Of a stretch of DNA of 43,876 nucleotides, positions 1 through 7,227 are shown in pieces. A model generated the notes under the pieces. That model ran no database searches and was not told where the DNA came from. It worked only from the letters and a program-made list of their open reading frames with translations. Positions within the stretch are counted from its first letter, which is position 1. The number at the start of each line of letters is the position of its first letter. The stretch is taken from the NCBI GenBank assembly GCA_017857175.1, contig JAFMDS010000013.1, forward strand, positions 1 through 43,876, read 5' to 3'. The stretch comes from Candidatus Nanopelagicales bacterium (GTDB taxonomy: Bacteria; Actinomycetota; Actinomycetes; S36-B12). Position numbers and translations under genes: made by a program.

Positions 1-7
1 AGAACGA

Positions 8-883
8 TCATGATTCTCCTTGGTTGTAATGCCCCGTTGCCGCGGGTGTTTGTGAATTGTCTGGACCCAAAAAGTCAACTTCTAATGTAAAGCGATCTCC
101 ACGAATAAAGGTTTCGCGCCATTCGAGGGGCTGCCCGTTGCTGGTGCCGAGTCGTTCAAGTGAAAACCCTGCTGTCCCGTGTGGAATAGTGAGAGCCTCA
201 GCGATGTGGCGCGGGGCACTCTGAGCAATGATTTTTTCGCGACCTGAATTCATCTCGACATTGCATCGACTTTTGAGTTCGCCGTAAAGTGACGTTTGCG
301 TGAAGTCGGCATCGAGAATGGCGCGGGTGAGTTCTGATGGAAGCCAGGATGTGTCATGTGCAAGCGGTTCGTAGTTGGCAAAGCGCACTCGTTCGAGTAC
401 CACGAGTTCCGTACCCGCCGGTAAACCGAGTTCAGCTGAGACTGTGGGGTTCGTTGTTGTGCGTAGTCTGCGGACTTCGCTCGTTTGAGCAACGCCTTGT
501 GCCTCGATCGTGGCGAATAGGGAATAGAGAGTGCCCAAGTTCTGGGAGTAGGGGCGCTCTTGAACACTGGTTCCGCGGCCACGTTCACTCTTCAGGATTC
601 CCTCGGTGCGCAGAACACGCAGGGCCTCCCTGATTGTGTGCCGGCTGACCCCGTACTGCTCGGTCAGGTCGAGTTCGCCGGGGAAGTGACCCTCGAACTC
701 CTTATTCTCAATGCGCCGGCGCAAATCATCATTGACCTGTGCCCAGAGGGGAAGCGGATGGGCCCGATTTGGGGTAATGGCGCCAATAAGTCCGGAGGAA
801 ACTGACAATTCACCCTCCAAACTCTCCTGATTTTTCCTAAACTTCATGGGTACGCTACGTACTACACAGAATTGTACGGACAT
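8..883 (-). CDS. GntR-family transcriptional regulator, HutC/UTRA type
   Basis: A cytoplasmic DNA-binding repressor or activator of 291 residues. A GntR winged helix-turn-helix lies at about residues 43-110, with the recognition-helix core GVSRHTIREALRVL and the wing ERGRGTSV. A UTRA ligand-binding domain follows to about residue 275 (LERVRFANYEPLAHDTSWLP region). The ligand cannot be read from sequence. A second ATG at 847 gives 279 residues and is a reasonable alternative start, since the HTH lies well inside either version. The gene is divergent from the sulfide:quinone oxidoreductase, so that gene is its most likely target, along with itself. The family call is secure; the target is inference. 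Confidence 0.9.
   Translation of the reverse strand: MSVQFCVVRSVPMKFRKNQESLEGELSVSSGLIGAITPNRAHPLPLWAQVNDDLRRRIENKEFEGHFPGELDLTEQYGVSRHTIREALRVLRTEGILKSERGRGTSVQERPYSQNLGTLYSLFATIEAQGVAQTSEVRRLRTTTNPTVSAELGLPAGTELVVLERVRFANYEPLAHDTSWLPSELTRAILDADFTQTSLYGELKSRCNVEMNSGREKIIAQSAPRHIAEALTIPHGTAGFSLERLGTSNGQPLEWRETFIRGDRFTLEVDFLGPDNSQTPAATGHYNQGES
850..862. promoter_or_regulatory. Perfect 5-3-5 inverted repeat, candidate GntR operator
   Basis: GTACG-CTA-CGTAC is a perfect inverted repeat. It sits between the internal ATG (847) of the GntR/UTRA gene and the divergent oxidoreductase start. If the regulator starts at 847 the repeat is intergenic and directly upstream; if it starts at 883 the repeat lies inside the first codons. 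HutC-type GntR proteins usually bind short palindromes next to their own gene. Function is inferred from position only. Confidence 0.35.
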
Positions 884-915
884 TCGGACAAATAATGCAA
901 CAGGGATGGGGAAAT

Positions 916-2118
916 ATGTCAGATCACATTGATCAGAGGCACCAGATCGTGATTATTGGTGGCGGAACGGGTGGAATCACCGTCGCGGCCCGGCTCAAAA
1001 AGGCCGGAATGGGCGACATCGCCCTCATTGAGCCAGCGGACACGCATTACTACCAGCCACTCTGGACTCTCGTGGGCGGCGGCCGCGCCAAGGCATCCGA
1101 CAGCGCACGACCCATGTCCTCGGTGATCCCCAAAGGTGTCACCTGGGTCAAGGACTCGGTCGTTTCGGTGAACCCGGAAGAGCGAACCGTGCGTACGGCA
1201 CTGGGCAAAGTAATCGGCTACGACCGTCTTGTCGTCTCCCCGGGCATTCAACTTAATTGGGGCAAGATTCCGGGCCTCGAAGAAAACTTGGGCAAAGGTG
1301 GTGTGTCCAGTAACTACCGCTATGACCTGACACCTGTCACTTGGGCGAATGTGCAAAGGACAAAAAACGGCACAGCGGTATTCCACCAACCCATGGGACC
1401 CATCAAGTGTGCGGGCGCACCGCAAAAGATCGCATACCTCGCCGCTGATTACTGGCGCGAACAAGGAGTTCTTAACAATATTCGCAAGATCATGGTGCTT
1501 CCAACCCCTGGAATGTTTGGCGTAAAAATCTGGAGCGATGAACTCGTCAAGGTCGCAGCCCGCTATGGAATTGAAGTGCGCTTCAACTCGCAAGTCACGT
1601 CCATGACCGATACCACCATGGAGATTAAGAACAACGAAACAGGTGAAACGGAAACAGTCGAATACAACTTTGCTCACATGGTTCCGCCGCAAAGTGCACC
1701 GGACTGGATCAAAGAGTCCGGGCTCGATGACCCCGACAGCCCATTTGGTTACATGGCGGTTGATAAGAATTCCCTTCAGCACACCAAGTACCCGGAAATC
1801 TTTGGACTGGGCGATGCCACCAACACGCCAAACTCAAAGACTGGTGCAGCAATTCGCAAGCAGGCACCGGTGCTCGTGGAAAACCTGATGGCATCAATGT
1901 CCGGAAAAGCTATCAACGGTTCCTACGACGGTTATGCATCGTGCCCCATCACCACTAGTCGCTCACAATTGTTGCTCTGCGAATTCGACTACACCATGGA
2001 GCCGACGCCAACACTTCCGCTAATCAACACCAAAAAAGAAATCAAGGAGTTCAACCTGTTCAAGAAGGTTGGGTTGCCTGGACTTTATTGGAACCTGATG
2101 TTGAAGGGTCGCGCTTAG
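916..2118 (+). CDS. sqr: Sulfide:quinone oxidoreductase, type II (SQOR-like)
   Basis: A membrane-associated flavoprotein that oxidises sulfide, or sulfide plus a thiol acceptor, and passes electrons to quinone. The FAD-binding Rossmann motif VIIGGGTGG is at the N-terminus. Two cysteines match the SQOR redox pair. One is in IKCAGAPQK (codon at 1408) and the other is in DGYASCP (codon 1942-1944). The C-terminal FAD motif FGLGDATNTPNSKT and the YWNLMLKG tail also fit this family. Translation probably starts at 916, behind an AGGGATGGGG stretch; an upstream in-frame ATG at 895 would add seven residues. The gene is divergent from the GntR/UTRA regulator, and its last 59 bases overlap the converging gene downstream. 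The family call is strong; the physiological sulfide source is unknown. Confidence 0.88.
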   Translation: MSDHIDQRHQIVIIGGGTGGITVAARLKKAGMGDIALIEPADTHYYQPLWTLVGGGRAKASDSARPMSSVIPKGVTWVKDSVVSVNPEERTVRTALGKVIGYDRLVVSPGIQLNWGKIPGLEENLGKGGVSSNYRYDLTPVTWANVQRTKNGTAVFHQPMGPIKCAGAPQKIAYLAADYWREQGVLNNIRKIMVLPTPGMFGVKIWSDELVKVAARYGIEVRFNSQVTSMTDTTMEIKNNETGETETVEYNFAHMVPPQSAPDWIKESGLDDPDSPFGYMAVDKNSLQHTKYPEIFGLGDATNTPNSKTGAAIRKQAPVLVENLMASMSGKAINGSYDGYASCPITTSRSQLLLCEFDYTMEPTPTLPLINTKKEIKEFNLFKKVGLPGLYWNLMLKGRA

Positions 2119-2989
2119 GGGTTTTCAGTCCTTGCGATTGGCTGCGAAGTGCGACGAGAAATTCCAAGAGCTGGCTTCGTAGCGGGATACTTGCCTGCAT
2201 GAGGTCCTTCTGAGCATCGGCGTACTCACGTCTGCCTTCAGGCGACTCAACCCTGATCGCCTCGAGTCCAAACTCTGACACGTCATAGGGCGATGCCCGC
2301 ATGTCTATTTGGCGTGCACGGGCTGCATTCTCAAAACAGTCCATGACAAAGTCAGAGTTGATGAGGGGTGAGAACCAATTCGCCATCTTGTATAGGTCCA
2401 TGGAGGCATGTAAACACCCGGGGTTTTCAAGAACCGACTGATTCTCTCGTGTTGGGGTAATGGTGTTTTGTGGCTTTGCCTCTGGGGTGAAGAAGCGAAA
2501 TGCATCAAAGTGGGTGCAACGAAGCCCAACTGAATCAACCGTGGCTGAAATAGTTTCGGGGCTGACACGAAGTGGGAGATCCTCATGCCGGACTTCATTT
2601 TGCGCGAGACCGTAAACCATGGCCCACTCGTGGAGCCCGAAACATCCCATGACAGGTGAATGCGAGGTGGTTCCAGACAAAATTTTTATTGCCATGTCAA
2701 GGCGCGGGAGTTTATTGGAAAGCCAGGAAATATCGGCAGTGACGCCGCTATCACTCTGGCGGTATCCAGCCAGCGTGAGGTAGGTCTCTGCTTCAGGTCC
2801 TTCGAGGGTGATGCCAAAACCCGGATGCCAAATGAGGAGTTTTGCAGGGGAGAAGGGGTAGTAGTCGAAAAGAAAGTCATCCACCGCATGCTTATGCCCC
2901 ACCGATCTACGGGCCAAGCGAGCATCCACCCACGGGCGAACCCGGTCAGCATGCCGACCTGCCTTGAGCGTCCACTGTTCACTGTGCAC
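2060..2989 (-). CDS. Conserved actinobacterial protein, usually labelled 3-methyladenine DNA glycosylase-like
   Basis: A 309-residue soluble protein starting with GTG. It matches, from memory, a family widespread in Actinobacteria. Landmarks are HAVDDFLFDYYPFSPAKL, a WHPGFG segment, GCFGLHEWAMVYG, CTHFDAFRFFTPEA, PGCLHASMDLYK and DMRASPYDV. Databases often call this family 3-methyladenine DNA glycosylase. I see no helix-hairpin-helix glycosylase signature that would justify the label, so the biochemical function should be treated as unknown. The 3' end runs into the end of the sulfide:quinone oxidoreductase on the opposite strand. The gene probably shares a leftward transcript with the oxidoreductase encoded further right at 3103-4242. 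Confidence 0.75.
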   Translation of the reverse strand: MHSEQWTLKAGRHADRVRPWVDARLARRSVGHKHAVDDFLFDYYPFSPAKLLIWHPGFGITLEGPEAETYLTLAGYRQSDSGVTADISWLSNKLPRLDMAIKILSGTTSHSPVMGCFGLHEWAMVYGLAQNEVRHEDLPLRVSPETISATVDSVGLRCTHFDAFRFFTPEAKPQNTITPTRENQSVLENPGCLHASMDLYKMANWFSPLINSDFVMDCFENAARARQIDMRASPYDVSEFGLEAIRVESPEGRREYADAQKDLMQASIPLRSQLLEFLVALRSQSQGLKTPKRDPSTSGSNKVQATQPS

Positions 2990-3102
2990 ACGGTGACATT
3001 AGTTCAATCAGTAGTTGTTGTGTTCCTCGGCTTGAGGAGTCTTTTATCTGTCCTGTTGTTGAGGACAAAGAGATGGTTGGGGGTAACGCCGAACCAGTTG
3101 AT

Positions 3103-4242
3103 CTAATTGTTGCGAACCTGGCGCAAACCGATGGCCGAGCAACCCGCGATAAAAGGGCCGAGCCCAAAAGCGGAGATGGGATCGAGGGTTCCCGTGCCAT
3201 TGATTCGCCCGGCGTGTGCCATGGCGGCTGCCCAAGCGAGGAATTCGGCCGTGAAGGGATATGGAGCGGGGCCACTCACTTGAACGGTTTCCAAGTGATT
3301 CCCAACAGCATCGTGGACCGTTGCGATGGCAACACTGCGTCCCGCGATGAGCTCCGGCCCGCTTGGACCTTGACCGGTTGTCGTTGGAATCGAACTCGTG
3401 AGCCGGGTTAACAGGTGTCGGGAAATCCTGCTTCTGGTTATCGGCGAAGTCAGTGAGGCAAGTGATGAAGCGGGTTTGCTCCACTTGCCCGCCCAGCCAA
3501 GGTAGACATCGACATTGAGCAGACGCGGATTCATGCGCGGCAAGGCGAATTGTTCAGTCCCACCGATATTGATGGCACCGTATTTCTTGCCATCCGCCAG
3601 GGTGAATTCCGCAAACTTTGTACCCAATGGGGTATCGACGAGTTGGCCGGATTGAAAGGTGTAACCGCTGGAACCCAATGAAGCCAGCGCGCTTGCTTTT
3701 GTCCCGCTGCTCATATTCATGGGACCTTGGGTGAAATAGCCAATTTTCACTCGCGAGGGCCACTCGTCTCGGTCTCGGCAGTTACGCAGCGCTATCGCAC
3801 CAGCCAGATTGCCGGGAATGAAGTCATAGCCGCAGGCGGGAATGATTTTCGCACCACTCTTTTTGAACTCATCGCTGCGCTCAAAGAGTTGGTGGATGAA
3901 CCCACTTTCACCCGTTGAGTCGATGTAGGTGCAGCCTGCGCTCACGGCAGCGTCTACTGCGGCCGCTCCGAATCGAGTAAAAGGGCCGACTGTGCTCACC
4001 AGCACATCAGTGGGGTTACTTACCAAGTCACGCACGGTGTCAGGGTCGTTGACATCAGCGCATTGCCAAGTAGGCGCCTGTGGTGAAGGCACGAGTCGCG
4101 AGAGTTTCTTGGTGAGTTCATTGAGCGCTCGTTCATTGCGCCCGGCGAGTACAGGTGCTAAACCTGCGCGCGTCATAGCCTCCGCCGTGAGACGTCCCGT
4201 GAAACCAGTAGCGCCAAAAAGCACGACTCGTGGTTGATCCAT
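3103..4242 (-). CDS. Saccharopine dehydrogenase-like / trans-acting enoyl reductase family oxidoreductase
   Basis: A 379-residue NAD(P)-binding protein. It opens with a Rossmann motif, VVLFGATGFTGRLTAE (residues about 6-21), followed by the LAGRNERALNEL segment typical of the actinobacterial saccharopine-dehydrogenase-like family. Mycobacterial trans-acting enoyl reductase Rv2953 belongs to the same family. Further landmarks are VLVSTVGPFTRFG, GCTYIDSTGE and CGYDFIPGNLAG. The substrate cannot be deduced; relatives act on lipids or are uncharacterised. No polyketide synthase neighbours are present that would support a phthiocerol-type role. The ATG start is directly divergent from the putative gene at 4303, with about 60 bp between them. 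Confidence 0.8.
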   Translation of the reverse strand: MDQPRVVLFGATGFTGRLTAEAMTRAGLAPVLAGRNERALNELTKKLSRLVPSPQAPTWQCADVNDPDTVRDLVSNPTDVLVSTVGPFTRFGAAAVDAAVSAGCTYIDSTGESGFIHQLFERSDEFKKSGAKIIPACGYDFIPGNLAGAIALRNCRDRDEWPSRVKIGYFTQGPMNMSSGTKASALASLGSSGYTFQSGQLVDTPLGTKFAEFTLADGKKYGAINIGGTEQFALPRMNPRLLNVDVYLGWAGKWSKPASSLASLTSPITRSRISRHLLTRLTSSIPTTTGQGPSGPELIAGRSVAIATVHDAVGNHLETVQVSGPAPYPFTAEFLAWAAAMAHAGRINGTGTLDPISAFGLGPFIAGCSAIGLRQVRNN

Positions 4243-4267
4243 GGCATCAGGTTAAACGGTGACGTGC

Positions 4268-4296
4268 TTGAGCGCATTAGGTCTCTTGAGTAACCT
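4268..4296 (+). promoter_or_regulatory. Candidate leaderless promoter for the small gene at 4303
   Basis: TTGAGC (-35) and TAACCT (-10) are separated by exactly 17 bases. The -10 box ends six bases before the ATG at 4303, and no Shine-Dalgarno sequence is present. This is the geometry of leaderless actinobacterial transcripts, and it is the main support for the downstream gene being real. Confidence 0.45.
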
Positions 4297-4302
4297 CGCA
4301 CC

Positions 4303-4704
4303 ATGGCAGAACGGGCGCTCGACCACCTTGCAGTATCTGCCGCGTTTATGCCTCTGGCAAGGCATGGGTGTGTTGAAAAGGTTTCCGTTGATGAGAGTTT
4401 GTGTGCACAACTGTTTCTTGACCCAGAATGGGTCTCATCGAACCCACAATTTATTGAGTCCTTGGGCAGAGATCTTGCCGGGCAATCATTACCGGTGAGA
4501 TTAGTTCCCAATCGAATAATTGTCGAAGTAACCACGAATCAAACGAGATCACAGATTTTGGAACTTGCGGCGATTCTCCAGAGTCAATTGAGTGAACTAG
4601 GTTCCCGAATGGAGCTGGGAGCTACCGAACATGTTGTCCCAACGACCAAAGGTGGCAATGATCAAGAGCTGCTGCGCAATGTTCCTCCGCATCACGGGAC
4701 TTAG
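4303..4704 (+). CDS. Hypothetical protein, 133 residues
   Basis: I do not recognise a family. The protein is soluble and mixed charged, without a signal peptide or membrane segment. A central stretch of about residues 65-100 (VRLVPNRIIVEVTT followed by a helical ELAAILQSQLSEL segment) looks like a normal folded domain. The ORF fills an otherwise empty gap of about 460 bp and has a well-placed leaderless promoter. It overlaps the stop of the converging SAF-domain gene by four bases. An opposite-strand reading frame at 4173-4535 covers part of it but reads like a shadow. This is probably a genuine lineage-specific gene, though not certain. Confidence 0.5.
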   Translation: MAERALDHLAVSAAFMPLARHGCVEKVSVDESLCAQLFLDPEWVSSNPQFIESLGRDLAGQSLPVRLVPNRIIVEVTTNQTRSQILELAAILQSQLSELGSRMELGATEHVVPTTKGGNDQELLRNVPPHHGT

Positions 4705-5123
4705 CGCTTTACCACCACGAAACTAAGGTCAGGTGAAGTCTCCGCGGCCAGGGAAGCCCCACGAGCTTGCGGTACCGACACCACAATGATGGGGCTACTT
4801 GTGAAGCCACCAGCGCCGGGAATATCAATGACGAGTGCGTCCTGGGCGATGACTTCTGGGTAGCCACTCTCAGTTGCCATCACGATGTCTATGTAGTCGC
4901 CAACATGGACGGCAGCGCCAATCCCACTGGAGCGAAGTGTGATGGGTACGGCAACGTATCCATCGACAATTTCCTGTGATGCTTGTCCGGCAATCACGGG
5001 AGTTGGTGTTGCGCGAAGTGAGATGAATAGAAAGATAACTGCTAACGCAGCACTCATTGAACCTAAAATTCTTCGATGGCGAAAGACATACCGCTTAACC
5101 TGCTGAGCTAGTTCACGTGCCAC
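4701..5123 (-). CDS. SAF-domain protein with one N-terminal membrane segment
   Basis: A 140-residue protein starting with GTG. A basic cytoplasmic N-terminus is followed by one transmembrane helix (about residues 19-38, SMSAALAVIFLFISL). The rest is an external SAF/CpaB-like beta-clip domain (VAVPITLRSSGIGAAVHVGDYIDIV). SAF proteins of this size lie next to fmdB in many actinobacterial genomes, and that order is kept here. CpaB/RcpC homologues take part in Flp pilus assembly, but no pilus genes are nearby, so a role in pili is not supported. It may share a transcript with fmdB, whose stop lies 80 bp upstream. Confidence 0.75.
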   Translation of the reverse strand: MARELAQQVKRYVFRHRRILGSMSAALAVIFLFISLRATPTPVIAGQASQEIVDGYVAVPITLRSSGIGAAVHVGDYIDIVMATESGYPEVIAQDALVIDIPGAGGFTSSPIIVVSVPQARGASLAAETSPDLSFVVVKR

Positions 5124-5203
5124 ATGTTGACACTAAGTGGTGTCGGGGAAACTGTCGAATGGTTTTCCACAGGCACGTTGAATCCGACCCGATTGATGCG
5201 AGA

Positions 5204-5560
5204 TTAGCTGGAAGCTCCGCTGCTCGACGGCTTTGATGAACTGGTGCTGGAACTTGGTTGTGAACTCGAAGTTGAAGCCGGTGTTGATGCCGGTGTTGAA
5301 CTGGTAGTTGAGCTCGAGCCCGACGTTGAAGCAGCAGTTGAACTCGTGCTGTCGCTGGTTGACTTCTTGGTGGGGCTGCTCTCACGCGAATCATTGCGGT
5401 AGAAACCTGAGCCTTTGAACATCACGCCCACGCCGGTGAACTGCTTTTTGAGTGATTCCTTGCCGCAACTGGGGCAGGTTGTGAGCGTTGGGTCGGACAT
5501 TGATTGCACGATCTCGTGTTTGGTGTCGCATTCGGGGCACACGTATTCGTATGTAGGCAC
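5204..5560 (-). CDS. FmdB-family zinc-ribbon protein with Ser/Thr-rich tail
   Basis: A 118-residue protein. The N-terminal zinc ribbon starts MPTYEYVCPECD, with metal ligands Cys8, Cys11, Cys29 and Cys32. It is followed by the family's KKQFTGVGVMFKGSGFY segment. From about residue 58 the sequence becomes a low-complexity tail, almost entirely Ser, Thr, Pro, Ala and Gly, probably disordered. The M. tuberculosis counterpart Rv0991c has been described as a redox-regulated chaperone; that function is inherited by family only. Its place beside the folate cyclo-ligase and galU is the conserved actinobacterial arrangement. Confidence 0.9.
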   Translation of the reverse strand: MPTYEYVCPECDTKHEIVQSMSDPTLTTCPSCGKESLKKQFTGVGVMFKGSGFYRNDSRESSPTKKSTSDSTSSTAASTSGSSSTTSSTPASTPASTSSSQPSSSTSSSKPSSSGASS

Positions 5561-5661
5561 GATTCCTCCTGGCTGGTGGAGTCCTAGTCTGCCCCGACAC
5601 GGGGGTGGTCGGCAAATTGGGTGGCAATCACCAGCGGCATGTTCAACCCTAGGCTGGGCGC

Positions 5662-6087
5662 GTGAAAGAGGTTCAACGTCTGACGCTGGTTGCAGTGGGG
5701 GGAGTACTTGGTGCCCTGGCTAGGTATGGCGTCGCACTCGCGCTTGGTGACTCTCTCAGCTCCACTCCAGACCAAAACGCATCTTTCCCCTGGTCCACGA
5801 TTGTTGTGAACTTGGCGGGAGCATTCGCGATCGGTTTCGTTGCACTACTCATTGATGGCTCCGGGCAGGGGACCGGTCACTTTGCCCATCCGCTTTTCAT
5901 CACAGGTTTCTTGGGTGGTTTCACCACGTTCTCAGCCTTGGCGCTCGACAGCGTGGGGCTCCTGGAATCTGGAGCCTGGTTCAGTGCCGCCTCCTACCTC
6001 GCTGTGACATTCATCGGTGGCATCGCGTTGGTGTTTGTTGGAGAGCGTCTGGGAAAAGTGGTCACTAATAGGGCGACCCGCGCATGA
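5662..6087 (+). CDS. crcB: Fluoride ion channel CrcB/Fluc, subunit 1
   Basis: A 141-residue, four-helix membrane protein that exports fluoride as part of a dual-topology channel. Family landmarks are GGVLGALARYG near the N-terminus, the pore motif IVVNLAGAFAIGF, and GFLGGFTTFSAL, which contains the Phe-box and Ser/Thr residues lining the fluoride path. It starts with GTG. The stop overlaps the start of the second crcB gene by four bases (ATGA), so the two are translationally coupled and probably form a heterodimer with fixed opposite orientations. I found no crcB-motif fluoride riboswitch in the roughly 100 bp upstream. Confidence 0.93.
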   Translation: MKEVQRLTLVAVGGVLGALARYGVALALGDSLSSTPDQNASFPWSTIVVNLAGAFAIGFVALLIDGSGQGTGHFAHPLFITGFLGGFTTFSALALDSVGLLESGAWFSAASYLAVTFIGGIALVFVGERLGKVVTNRATRA

Positions 6088-6458
6088 TGACGATTTTTGC
6101 GGTCGTTCTCGGTGCCGTAATTGGCTCGGTGATTCGTGCGTCTGTCGAACGCCAACTTCACCATCGTGTTCACATGATTCACTTCCCGGTCGCGATTTTC
6201 GTTATTAACTCGATCGGCTCGCTATTCGGTGGAATTGTCCTGGCAACCACTGACGGAAATATGCGACTTTTTCTACTCACGGGTCTTGCCGGTTCGCTGA
6301 CGACTTTCTCAGGTTGGGCCCATGCCATTTCGTTCGAGTTTTATCGCAAAAAAAGGGCTGGGACGACAATGGCGAGCCTGTGGGTAGTGGGTGCTGTGCT
6401 TCTCAGTTTGGTAACTGCAATGGTCTTGGCGTGGGTCGGCTGGATGATTGGCAGTTAA
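6084..6458 (+). CDS. crcB: Fluoride ion channel CrcB/Fluc, subunit 2
   Basis: A 124-residue partner of the preceding channel gene. It has four predicted membrane helices and the same core motifs in variant form: VLGAVIGSVIRASVE, FVINSIGSLFGGI and GLAGSLTTFSGWA. Paired crcB genes, common in Gram-positive bacteria, make obligate heterodimers. The four-base overlap with subunit 1 supports equal production. The following cyclo-ligase gene converges on it with 24 bp between stops. Confidence 0.93.
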   Translation: MMTIFAVVLGAVIGSVIRASVERQLHHRVHMIHFPVAIFVINSIGSLFGGIVLATTDGNMRLFLLTGLAGSLTTFSGWAHAISFEFYRKKRAGTTMASLWVVGAVLLSLVTAMVLAWVGWMIGS

Positions 6459-6482
6459 TACTGGTCAAACTGGTGCTAATGG

Positions 6483-7178
6483 TCAATCTGGAGTCGAAAA
6501 CCAGCGTACCGCGCATTCCGTGACACTCACATCAACCGGAATGTCGTGAGCCTCGTGGGGTACGTGATCGATGTGTTCATTGTCAAACACATACCCGATA
6601 AACAGCGGTCGAACTTGGTTGTGTACCACAGTCTCTAAAGCGCGGTCATAAAAACCTTTGCCTTGACCAAGGCGCATCCCGTTCGAATCAATCGCCTGCG
6701 CAGGAATAATAATGGCGACGCACTGCGCCAGTACTTCCGATTGATCGGAAACAAAATTATTGGTTGGTTCAGCAATGCCGAATTGATTGACATCCCACGT
6801 TGTGTCGGGGAGGTCCATTGCCCATTGCAATTGCGTGCCATCAATTCGCGGAATCAGAGGCTGGTACCCCTGCGCTCGCAATTGCTCGCGCAATAAATCC
6901 GTGGGTGGCTCTGTCGGCACGGACAGATAGCAGGCAACCGGGCCAGCAGGCAATGTCGCGATGACGTCCATGAGGTGCTCGACCATTCGCGATTCGACCT
7001 GTGAGTTCTGGGAGTCAAATACATCAGATCCAGAGCGAGTGCGACGCTGTGCCCGAAGGCGTTCACGCAGTTCCCTCTTGGCGCGGACAATCTCGAGGCC
7101 AGATGGGCCAGATGGGCCAGGATTGCCAGTCGCTGGGATGGCTGACGTTCTTATTTGGGAGCCGTTGATTTCGGACAC
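6483..7178 (-). CDS. 5-formyltetrahydrofolate cyclo-ligase
   Basis: This enzyme converts 5-formyl-THF to 5,10-methenyl-THF with ATP. The core begins at KRELRERLRAQRR, continues with PVACYLSVPTEPPTDLL, and contains the signature GMRLGQGKGFYDRAL, the nucleotide/Mg-binding loop of the family. The open frame extends far upstream over galU on the other strand, so I place the start at the GTG at 7178 (231 residues). This leaves a short 30-residue leader before the conserved region. The gene is divergent from galU, the usual order in actinobacteria. It may also salvage folate for the one-carbon genes further right, but it is a housekeeping gene by context. Confidence 0.88.
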   Translation of the reverse strand: MSEINGSQIRTSAIPATGNPGPSGPSGLEIVRAKRELRERLRAQRRTRSGSDVFDSQNSQVESRMVEHLMDVIATLPAGPVACYLSVPTEPPTDLLREQLRAQGYQPLIPRIDGTQLQWAMDLPDTTWDVNQFGIAEPTNNFVSDQSEVLAQCVAIIIPAQAIDSNGMRLGQGKGFYDRALETVVHNQVRPLFIGYVFDNEHIDHVPHEAHDIPVDVSVTECAVRWFSTPD

Positions 7179-7186
7179 ATATATAT

Positions 7187-7219
7187 AGTGCCTTAAGCCG
7201 GCCCACAAAGTGCCGTAAG
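7187..7219. promoter_or_regulatory. Two direct repeats spaced 22 bp in the galU / cyclo-ligase intergenic region
   Basis: AGTGCCTTAAG (7187-7197) and AGTGCCGTAAG (7209-7219) differ at one position and repeat with a 22-bp period, two helical turns. They occupy most of the 50-bp gap between the divergent cyclo-ligase and galU starts. The second copy also supplies the AAGG ribosome-binding sequence of galU. Binding by a tandem regulator is possible but unproven. Confidence 0.3.
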
Positions 7220-7227
7220 GTCTTCCC

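Noticed and set aside
919-1782. Long open frame (287 codons) on the minus strand inside the sulfide:quinone oxidoreductase gene
   Set aside because: The forward frame encodes a clear enzyme with intact motifs; the reverse frame has no recognisable domain and reads as a codon-bias shadow.
4173-4535. Minus-strand frame of 120 codons overlapping the oxidoreductase start and the small gene at 4303
   Set aside because: Its protein is rich in Ser, Arg and Cys without any fold pattern, and it overlaps the well-supported start of the oxidoreductase; the plus-strand gene with a promoter explains the region better.
5204-5390. Low-complexity Ser/Thr repeat region considered as a tandem DNA repeat or CRISPR-like array
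   Set aside because: The units are irregular and simply encode the disordered tail of the FmdB protein; there are no spacer-like unique segments of fixed length.
5561-5661. Possible fluoride riboswitch before the crcB pair
   Set aside because: I looked for the crcB-motif core and pseudoknot segments and did not find them; only a small GC-rich hairpin is visible.
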